40,880 bases of DNA from Bacteroidota bacterium (GTDB taxonomy: Bacteria > Bacteroidota > Bacteroidia > SXHM01): the NCBI GenBank assembly GCA_947479755.1, contig CANKAM010000032.1, forward strand, positions 1-40,880, given 5' to 3'. Within the stretch, counting starts at the first letter, position 1. Each line of letters opens with the position of its first letter. This document shows positions 35,183 to 40,880 of the stretch, piece after piece. The notes under the pieces are model-generated. The model ran no database searches and was not told where the DNA came from. It saw only the letters and a list, made by a program, of their open reading frames with translations. The translations under genes were made by a program, and so were the position numbers.

Positions 35183-38100
35183 ATGCAGAACAAAGGCGCC
35201 ATTCAACTTTTTGCCATACTATTAGCTCTCGTTTGTCTATATCAGCTATCCTTCACGTGGGTGGCTCGCAGCATTGATAAAGATGCCGCAGAATACGCTG
35301 CCGGAGATGTAGTTAAAGAAAAAAACTACTTAGATTCAATTGCCAGCAAAGAGGTGTATAACCTTGGTATTATCCAATATACCTACCGCGAATGCAAAGA
35401 CCGTGAGATTAACCTGGGTCTTGACTTGAAAGGCGGTATGAACGTTACTCTTGAAGTATCGCTTTACGACCTTTTGAAAGCACTTTCCAACAACAGCATT
35501 GACCCTGAATTCAACAAAGCACTTGATTTAGCTAAGCAAAGACAAAGCACATCAACCAAAGATTTTGTTACTCTTTTTGGTGAGGCTTTTACAGAAGTTG
35601 CTCCCGGCAAACAATTGGCGTCACCTGAAATTTTCGGATTTACATTGAAAGAAAAAATTGGTGATAAGACTGCCAATGCTGATGTGCTGAAAGTGCTGAA
35701 CGAAGAAGCGCAAAGCGCCATCAACTCATCATTTGATGTATTGCGTTCACGTATTGACAAGTTTGGTGTAACACAACCTAACATCCAACGCCTTCAGAAT
35801 TCTGACCGCATATTGGTGGAACTTCCGGGTATTAAAGAACCTGACCGTGCACGTAAACTGTTGCAAAGTTCTGCCAAACTGGAGTTCTGGGAAACATACG
35901 AAAATGGTGAACTTGCTGAATCATTTGGTAAAGCCAACGAATACCTGCGCAGCATTTCCGGTGGAGCAACAGACTCATTATCATCATCACTTGACTCATT
36001 AAAAACCGACAGCGTTCTTAAAACTGCTGCAACTCCATCTGCTGACCCATTGGCTGCTTTGAAAGACAGCGCTGCTGACCCATTAGCCGGTTTGACAAAA
36101 GACACTGCAAAAGCGGATACATCAAAAGATGCACAGTTTCAGGAGTTTGCAAAAGAAAATCCTTTGTTCGCAAAACTGCGCCCTAATATTTATCAGAACG
36201 AGCAGCAACAATATATGAATGCTCCGGGTCCGGTTGTAGGTTATGCCGCAATCCGTGATACTGCTGAGGTAAATAAATTCTTAGCTATTCCACAAGTGAA
36301 AGGCTTGTTCCCGAACAACTCAAAATTTCTGTGGACTGTAAAAGCATTTGATGCTGAAGGAACAACTTTACAATTAGTTGCCATTAAAATCAACAGCCGC
36401 GACAACAAAGCACCTTTGGAAGGTGATGTAATTGTTAGCGCAAGCCAAGGGTTTGGGCAGTTTGGTGGTAAACCCGAAATCTCCATGACCATGAACAACG
36501 TGGGTGCTGCTGGCTGGAAAAAAATGACAGGCGCAAACATCGACCGTTCTATTGCTATTGTTCTGGATAACTACGTTTATTCTTTCCCAACCGTAAATGG
36601 CGAAATTGCTGGTGGTCGTTCTTCTATTACCGGAAATTTCACTATTAATGAGGCAAAAGATTTGGCTACCATTCTGCAAGCCGGTAAATTGCCTGCTCCT
36701 GCACGTATTGTTGAAGAGTCTATTGTTGGCCCTTCATTAGGAGCTGAAGCAATCAGCAACAGTTTGATTTCTTTTATCGTTGCCTTTATTGTTATTCTGC
36801 TTTTCATGGGACTATATTATATGAAAGCAGGTTGGGTTGCTAACGTAGCTCTGTTTGCCAACGTATTCTTTATAATGGGTGTGCTCGCCTCACTGGGTGC
36901 GGTATTAACGCTTCCTGGTATTGCGGGTATTATTCTTACTATCGGTCTTTCGGTAGATGCAAACATTCTGTTGTTTGAGCGTATCCGTGAGGAAATTCGT
37001 GCAGGTAAAGGAATGCGCCTTGCTATTGACGATGGTTTCAAACACGCCATGTCTTCTATTCTTGACTCGAATATTACGCTGCTTATTCTTGCTATTGTAT
37101 TGGGTATTTTCGGAAGTGGACCTATTCAGGGATTTGCGGTTACATTAGGAATTGGTATCATCACTTCATTGTTCTCGGCAGTGTTGATTACACGCATTAT
37201 TCTGGAAGCGCTGACTGCAAATGGCAAAACAGTTTCTTTCTCTAACGCTATTTCAGACAAAATTTACAGCGGCATTCACTTCGACTTTGTGAAAAACCGT
37301 AAATACTATTACATCTTTTCTTCACTTATTATTGCAGCTGGTTTGGTAGCTTTTGCAACCAAAGGCCTGCACTACGGTGTGGATTTCAAAGGTGGTCGCT
37401 CGTATGTGGTGCAAATGGACAAAACGCTTTCAAGCGATGATCTTATTAAGAGTTTGAGCAAATCGTTTGGCGATGCTCCTGAGGTAAAAACCGTTGGAAC
37501 CGACAACCGTTTCAAAATCACTACTACTTACCTGATTACTGACAGCGCTAAAAATGCCGATAACACGGTAGTTGAAAAACTGTACGAAGGTTTAAGTCCG
37601 CTTTACAGTGCAGCTCCTGACTTGGAAACATTTAAATCTACCAACCTGGTTTCTTCACAAAAAGTAGGACCAACCATTGCCAACGATATTAAAACAGGTG
37701 CTGTTTGGGCTGTTGTGATTTCATGTGCACTGATGTTCCTGTACATCTTTATCCGTTTCAAAAAATGGCAATATGGTTTGGGCGCAACAGTGGCATTGAT
37801 TCACGATGTGCTGATTGTTCTTTCGTTCTACGCTATTCTTAATGGTGTTATTCCGATTGCCTTGGAGATTGACCAGCATTTTATCGCGGCTATCCTAACG
37901 GTAATGGGTTACACTATGACTGAGTCGGTGGTAGTGTTTGACCGTATTCGTGAATATCTTGGTCAGCACAAAACCAAAATTGTAGATGATAAAGTGGTTA
38001 TCAACGATGCCTTGAATGCAACACTGAGCAGAACTATCAATACAACGTTAACGGTATTCTTCGTTTTGGTGGTTATCTTCATCTTTGGTGGTGAGGTTAT

Positions 38101-38221
38101 CCGCGGGTTTGTATTTGCGTTGTTGATTGGCCGTATCATCGGAACCTATTCTTCACTGTGCATTTCTACACCTATTGTAATTGACTTCCAGCGGAACAAG
38201 GCTGAAGTGAGTACTAAATAG
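35183..38221 (+). CDS. secDF: Protein translocase subunit SecDF (fused)
   Basis: 1012-aa fusion of SecD and SecF, inner-membrane partners of SecYEG that use the proton gradient to finish protein export. The N-terminal membrane helix (about 5-27) is followed by the SecD signature NLGLDLKGGMNVTLEV and the P1 region (RIDKFGVTQPNIQRL, ELPGIKEPDRARKLL). A low-complexity Ala/Asp/Ser/Lys linker (about 267-315, with two ADPLA repeats) sits in the periplasmic part. The SecD membrane block contains GLSVDANILLFERIREE (about 588-604, conserved Asp). The SecF half shows GVDFKGGRSYVVQM, and MGYTMTESVVVFDRIREYLG in its membrane block. Fused SecDF is usual in Bacteroidota. In this window it would help export the many Sec-signal surface proteins. 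Confidence 0.96.
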   Translation: MQNKGAIQLFAILLALVCLYQLSFTWVARSIDKDAAEYAAGDVVKEKNYLDSIASKEVYNLGIIQYTYRECKDREINLGLDLKGGMNVTLEVSLYDLLKALSNNSIDPEFNKALDLAKQRQSTSTKDFVTLFGEAFTEVAPGKQLASPEIFGFTLKEKIGDKTANADVLKVLNEEAQSAINSSFDVLRSRIDKFGVTQPNIQRLQNSDRILVELPGIKEPDRARKLLQSSAKLEFWETYENGELAESFGKANEYLRSISGGATDSLSSSLDSLKTDSVLKTAATPSADPLAALKDSAADPLAGLTKDTAKADTSKDAQFQEFAKENPLFAKLRPNIYQNEQQQYMNAPGPVVGYAAIRDTAEVNKFLAIPQVKGLFPNNSKFLWTVKAFDAEGTTLQLVAIKINSRDNKAPLEGDVIVSASQGFGQFGGKPEISMTMNNVGAAGWKKMTGANIDRSIAIVLDNYVYSFPTVNGEIAGGRSSITGNFTINEAKDLATILQAGKLPAPARIVEESIVGPSLGAEAISNSLISFIVAFIVILLFMGLYYMKAGWVANVALFANVFFIMGVLASLGAVLTLPGIAGIILTIGLSVDANILLFERIREEIRAGKGMRLAIDDGFKHAMSSILDSNITLLILAIVLGIFGSGPIQGFAVTLGIGIITSLFSAVLITRIILEALTANGKTVSFSNAISDKIYSGIHFDFVKNRKYYYIFSSLIIAAGLVAFATKGLHYGVDFKGGRSYVVQMDKTLSSDDLIKSLSKSFGDAPEVKTVGTDNRFKITTTYLITDSAKNADNTVVEKLYEGLSPLYSAAPDLETFKSTNLVSSQKVGPTIANDIKTGAVWAVVISCALMFLYIFIRFKKWQYGLGATVALIHDVLIVLSFYAILNGVIPIALEIDQHFIAAILTVMGYTMTESVVVFDRIREYLGQHKTKIVDDKVVINDALNATLSRTINTTLTVFFVLVVIFIFGGEVIRGFVFALLIGRIIGTYSSLCISTPIVIDFQRNKAEVSTK

Positions 38222-38222
38222 C

Positions 38223-38293
38223 AATTGTTGAATTGTTAAATTGCTAAATTGTTTATGAAACTGTAAGCAAAGCAATTTAACAATTCAGCAATT
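38223..38293. repeat. Long hairpin between secDF and the tatA gene
   Basis: 38223-38245 pairs with 38271-38293: 23 bp with a single G-T pair, including a perfect 15-bp core (GAATTGTTAAATTGC at 38230-38244). The loop is about 25 nt. It starts 2 nt after the secDF stop and ends 17 nt before the tatA start. No U-run follows, so it looks more like an intergenic palindromic repeat than a classic terminator. It might still attenuate or stabilise the transcript. Confidence 0.7.
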
Positions 38294-38310
38294 TAATAAT
38301 TCAAAATCAA

Positions 38311-38634
38311 ATGCTGTTATTCTTAGACATTGGCGGTGGTGAGTTAGTCCTCATTCTGCTGGTAATTGTCATGTTTTTCGGTGCCGATAAAATTCCTGAA
38401 ATGGCGCGCGGCTTAGGAAAAGGCATGCGCCAGTTTAAAGATGCCACCGGAAGCATACAGCGCGAGATTGAAAAAAGCATAACCGAAAGCGAGCGCAACA
38501 TTCGCGAGAACGAGCCCGCAAAATCTGTAGAAGATAAAAAAGCAGAAGAGCCTAAAACACCTGTGGCTAAGCCACCCGATTCCGCAGTACTGCGGAACTC
38601 GGTGGCGCAAAAGCCGGAAGAAGAAGGGAAGTAA
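38311..38634 (+). CDS. tatA: Sec-independent translocase TatA/TatE-family protein
   Basis: 107 aa. The N-terminal short membrane helix (LVLILLVIVMFFGADKIPEM, about 13-32) with the family FG motif and an amphipathic helix (ARGLGKGMRQFKDATG, about 33-48) identify a TatA/TatB-type component of the twin-arginine export pore, which moves folded proteins across the inner membrane. The charged tail (about 50-107) is longer than in minimal TatA and contains a repeat-derived segment (KPPDSAVLRNSVA) encoded by a palindrome at 38571-38606. No tatC is nearby. TatB cannot be excluded, but the helix and FG motif fit TatA better. The gene follows secDF by 89 nt and may share its transcript. Confidence 0.88.
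   Translation: MLLFLDIGGGELVLILLVIVMFFGADKIPEMARGLGKGMRQFKDATGSIQREIEKSITESERNIRENEPAKSVEDKKAEEPKTPVAKPPDSAVLRNSVAQKPEEEGK
38571..38606. repeat. Palindromic element inside the tatA coding tail
   Basis: A perfect 18-bp palindrome (TTCCGCAGT at 38580-38588, ACTGCGGAA at 38589-38597) is flanked by a further pair GCCACC (38571-38576) and GGTGGC (38601-38606), 15 of 18 bp in all. It is read in frame. Base composition is G/C-richer than the flanking Lys/Glu-rich tail. Confidence 0.7.
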
Positions 38635-38662
38635 CAGCTTTTTCTTTTACAATTTCTTTTTT

Positions 38663-38670
38663 TACATTTG
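38663..38670 (+). promoter_or_regulatory. -7 promoter element before the DUF4160/DUF2442 pair
   Basis: TACATTTG matches TAnnTTTG exactly and lies 18 nt before the ATG at 38689. The T-rich sequence before it lacks a clear -33 TTG. Confidence 0.5.
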
Positions 38671-38688
38671 CATTACAAATAACAGCTG

Positions 38689-38948
38689 ATGCCAGAACTA
38701 AGCAGGTTTTACGGAATAATAATCAGGATGTATTTTCAAGACCATAACCCGCCCCATTTTCATGCCGAGTATCAGGGAACAAGAGCTGAATATGACATAA
38801 AACATTAAATGTGATAGGGGGCAAGCTGCCTAAAAGAGCTCATGCAATGGTGTTGGAGTGGGCATCAGAACATAAAGAAGAATTATTGAAAAACTGGGAA
38901 AAAGCAATTGTGCCCGAACCATTAACTGAAATAGAACCATTAAACTAA
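38689..38948 (+). pseudogene. DUF4160-family gene broken by a frameshift
   Basis: The first frame reads MPELSRFYGIIIRMYFQDHN then PPHFHAEYQGTRAEYDIKH and stops at 38806-38808 after 39 codons. The matching second half (NVIGGKLPKRAHAMVLEW, ending PLTEIEPLN) continues in another frame to the stop at 38946-38948. Adding one A to the run at 38799-38802 would join them as YDIKTLNVIGGKLP and give a protein of about 86 residues, the usual DUF4160 size. So a single-base loss in a homopolymer explains the break; it may be a real mutation or a sequencing error. DUF4160 proteins often sit beside DUF2442 proteins, as here, and the pair is sometimes suggested to be toxin-antitoxin-like, which is not established. 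Confidence 0.8.
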
Positions 38949-38955
38949 AACACAC

Positions 38956-39207
38956 ATGGAAAAAATAGTGGAATTAAAAGTGTTAGACCATTATTATATT
39001 TGGCTTAAGTTTGAAGACGGAACCGAAAAGACAATCAACTTCCGTCCGTTTTTGGGTAAAGGGTTTACCAAAGAACTATTAGAATACGAGAACTTTAAAA
39101 AGGTAAATATAGAACCGGGTGGCGGAATTAGCTGGTATAACGGTTATGACTTTTGCCCTAACTACCTTAAACAATTAGCTCAGGAAGACCAAAGGTTAGT
39201 TGCCTGA
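38956..39207 (+). CDS. DUF2442 domain protein
   Basis: 83 aa and nearly all one DUF2442 domain: VLDHYYIWLKFEDGTEKTIN (about 9-28), then FRPFLGKGFTKELLEYENFK and the end motif ISWYNGYDFCPNYLKQLA. Small cytosolic protein with no signal peptide. It starts 7 nt after the end of the DUF4160 frame, so the two form a pair. Family function is unknown; the neighbourhood suggests a partner role with DUF4160. If the DUF4160 gene is truly broken, this copy would be an orphan. Confidence 0.85.
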   Translation: MEKIVELKVLDHYYIWLKFEDGTEKTINFRPFLGKGFTKELLEYENFKKVNIEPGGGISWYNGYDFCPNYLKQLAQEDQRLVA

Positions 39208-39212
39208 CCCTT

Positions 39213-39243
39213 TTTGCTTTACACCAAAATCTTTTTACTTTTG
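39213..39243 (+). promoter_or_regulatory. Consensus promoter upstream of the His-Thr leader
   Basis: TTTG (39213-39216) and TACTTTTG (39236-39243) with exactly 19 nt between TTG and the -7 box: the best consensus match in the window. The leader ATG at 39265 is 21 nt downstream. Confidence 0.7.
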
Positions 39244-39264
39244 CTGCCACTCAACCACATAGCC

Positions 39265-39357
<93 letters not shown>

Positions 39358-39380
39358 CTAATTTTTTAAACTTAATTTAC

Positions 39381-39424
39381 AAAAGGGCTGTTGCGCAGGG
39401 CGCAACAGCCCTTTTTGTTTTTAT
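39381..39424 (+). terminator. Strong intrinsic terminator / attenuator
   Basis: Perfect 16-bp stem (39381-39396 with 39400-39415; GGGCTGTTGCGC in the left arm), a 3-nt loop, then TTTTTGTTTTTAT. It lies after the His-Thr frame and 35 nt before the ATG at 39456. No promoter is visible between it and that gene, so expression of the gene would need read-through. Confidence 0.9.
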
Positions 39425-39455
39425 ACTTTTTCAATTAACCTAAACCAAAACCAAA

Positions 39456-40160
39456 ATGAAAAAAATTACAGCATCAAGAATGTCAGATGGAAATAAATTA
39501 TTTCCTGCATCAATTACAATCGAAGATACAGGTCTAAAAGTTAGATTACCTGGTCTTTGGAAGGACGAAGAAACATTCGTTTCTTATACGGATATATCAG
39601 GTGTTTCCGTTGACACTCCGTTAATGGGATTTTCAACTATAGAGTTTAACGTAATGGGTTCACGTGCAAAAGCTCATGGTTTCACTAAAGATGAAGTAAA
39701 AGAAATCAAACAAGCTATTGATAACGGCAAGCGAAGAGGTCCAGTGGTTTCAGAATCTGAAACTTCAATTAATCCGACTGGTGCAAATGCCTCTGGAGGG
39801 GAAAATATTACAGTTGTAAATAAAGAACCTGGGTTTGGTCATTTCATGGGCAAGGCTATAGGCGAAGGTATAAGTAAGTCATTTAGCCTTACAGATAAAT
39901 TTGATCAACAAGACAAAGATAAAGCAGCAAAGATTGAAGATTTGGCACAAATGAAATTATCAAGTGATAAAGAGGAGCTGCTTGAACAACTAAATTACTT
40001 GTCAAGTTTAGCAAGTTCCAAACCTGAAAAAGAAATTAAGAATGTAATTATTGAGAAAATGGAGTTTGGTATTATGAAGTTAAGAAGTGGTGGTTCAAGT
40101 AGTGAGGCTGATTATTTTGAAAAGAAACTTGAGCCACTTAAAAAGAAAGGTTGGTTTTAA
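39456..40160 (+). CDS. Hypothetical protein with PH-like N-terminal region
   Basis: 234 aa, not recognised as a named family. The N-terminal part (about 1-95) reads like a bacterial pleckstrin-homology-type barrel: FPASITIEDTGLKVRLPG, FVSYTDISGVSVDTPLMG, STIEFNVMG, then a helix FTKDEVKEIKQAIDNG. A polar linker (about 96-128) and a helical half follow, rich in Lys, Glu and Asp (KIEDLAQMKLSSDKEELLEQ), ending KKLEPLKKKGWF. A short LNYLSSLASSKPEK segment lies between. No signal peptide or membrane segment. It sits behind a strong terminator without its own visible promoter, and 29 nt ahead of the lipoprotein gene. Base composition is more A/T-rich than the neighbouring housekeeping genes. Function unknown. 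Confidence 0.7.
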   Translation: MKKITASRMSDGNKLFPASITIEDTGLKVRLPGLWKDEETFVSYTDISGVSVDTPLMGFSTIEFNVMGSRAKAHGFTKDEVKEIKQAIDNGKRRGPVVSESETSINPTGANASGGENITVVNKEPGFGHFMGKAIGEGISKSFSLTDKFDQQDKDKAAKIEDLAQMKLSSDKEELLEQLNYLSSLASSKPEKEIKNVIIEKMEFGIMKLRSGGSSSEADYFEKKLEPLKKKGWF

Positions 40161-40189
40161 TAATTGAAAATTTGATAACACCAATAACA

Positions 40190-40880
40190 ATGAAAAGATT
40201 TAGTCGCTTTGATGTTTTATGCTTCATTTTTATTTCACTTAATAGTTTGTTGTTTTTGGTTAGTTGTAGCAATCATTCTAATAAAACTGAAGCTGAAAAG
40301 GAACAAATTAATCGTCTTGATACAAGCATTGTTGTTAGTTCACTAATTACCGACTTTTTGCCAAACAATGTCAAAAAGCACAATGATGTCAGTCAGTTCT
40401 TAAATTCATATGTAGAAGTTGGGGATAAATTTTATTCCCACTTCTATGAGAACTTAAACAATCAGGCAAAATTGGAAGAAAATGTTTCTGATATGAATGA
40501 AGCCAATAATGAAGGTGACGATGTTGTAAAGATTTTTAAATCAACACGAAAATCATTTAAAGAACTTAAGAATACAACTAAGGGTGCTATAAAGTCTGTG
40601 TGGGCAGCAAAAGATTTACTCACTTTAGAAGAAAAAAGGTCTGAATTAATTAATAAATATTCAACTACAGTTGTTGATAGTTTCCAATTTGCAGAAAAGG
40701 CTGTTGATAAGTATCTGTATTATTCCTATGTAAACCCATATCAGGAAGAAATGAAAAAAATAAAGAGTTTTAATAGCATAAGATCAATGCCTACTACTTT
40801 TACAAGTGACCAAATCAAAGAGTTGAATATTGATAAAACATTGGAAAATTTTATTGAACTGCAAAAATCAGGTAATGAAA
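40190..40880 (+). CDS. Putative lipoprotein, 3'-truncated by the window edge
   Basis: An open frame of 230 complete codons runs from the ATG at 40190 to the window end without a stop. The first 26 residues give a lipoprotein signal: KRFSR n-region, hydrophobic core (VLCFIFISLNSLLFL) and lipobox LVSC with the modified cysteine at residue 26. The mature part is soluble, charged and mostly helical (FLNSYVEVGDKFYSHFYENL, then KSFKELKNTTKGAIKSVWAA), with no domain I can name. It would be anchored to a membrane, facing the periplasm or the cell exterior. The 29-nt gap to the preceding PH-like gene suggests a common transcript. C-terminal end and function unknown. Confidence 0.75.
   Translation, partial: MKRFSRFDVLCFIFISLNSLLFLVSCSNHSNKTEAEKEQINRLDTSIVVSSLITDFLPNNVKKHNDVSQFLNSYVEVGDKFYSHFYENLNNQAKLEENVSDMNEANNEGDDVVKIFKSTRKSFKELKNTTKGAIKSVWAAKDLLTLEEKRSELINKYSTTVVDSFQFAEKAVDKYLYYSYVNPYQEEMKKIKSFNSIRSMPTTFTSDQIKELNIDKTLENFIELQKSGNE

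Overview
The window looks like a chromosomal segment of a Bacteroidota bacterium (Sphingobacteriia/Chitinophagia-like, not resolved further). The evidence is direct: C-terminal type IX secretion (T9SS) type A sorting domains, a fused SecDF, promoters of the Bacteroidota form (TTG, about 19 nt, TAnnTTTG), A/T-rich leaders without clear Shine-Dalgarno sites, and very large secreted repeat proteins. No tRNA, rRNA, insertion sequence, CRISPR array or phage structural cluster was seen.

Layout. 1-2345: the end of nadA and all of nadB, overlapping by ATGA, for de novo NAD synthesis. 2391-31561: a 29-kb block of secreted surface proteins. A lipocalin-like small protein (2561) and a 1636-aa glycine-rich/Ig-like protein (3009) are followed by a 1192-aa Ycf48-type propeller protein with a T9SS tail (8097). 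A minus-strand island follows: a conserved Bacteroidota-type protein (11730-12482), an 18-copy 21-bp tandem array (12543-12920) and a tiny LuxR-type HTH protein (13055-13309). Next comes a plus-strand run: a peptidase S74/tail-fibre-type protein (13628), a shorter propeller T9SS protein (15705) and a 3030-aa protein with four glycine-rich domains, Ig-like, Big_2-like and LamG domains (18393). A second large propeller T9SS protein (27619), closely related to the 8097 product, closes the block. The pair 'giant glycine-rich protein then propeller T9SS protein' therefore occurs twice.

31620-40880: housekeeping and small genes. Pyruvate carboxylase, SecDF and a TatA-family protein come first. A frameshifted DUF4160 gene next to an intact DUF2442 gene follows. 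Then comes an attenuator-like segment (consensus promoter, 30-codon His-Thr repeat ORF, 16-bp-stem intrinsic terminator), a PH-like hypothetical protein and a lipoprotein that runs off the end.

How the genes fit together. The surface-protein block probably makes cell-surface or secreted adhesin/matrix proteins. Three carry T9SS type A tails. The two giants have signal peptides but lack that tail and instead share a different C-terminal domain. SecDF and TatA are general export components; no T9SS machinery gene is present. The observations most worth a second look are the 21-bp array between the HTH gene and its neighbour, and the orphan His-Thr attenuator-like leader at 39213-39424.
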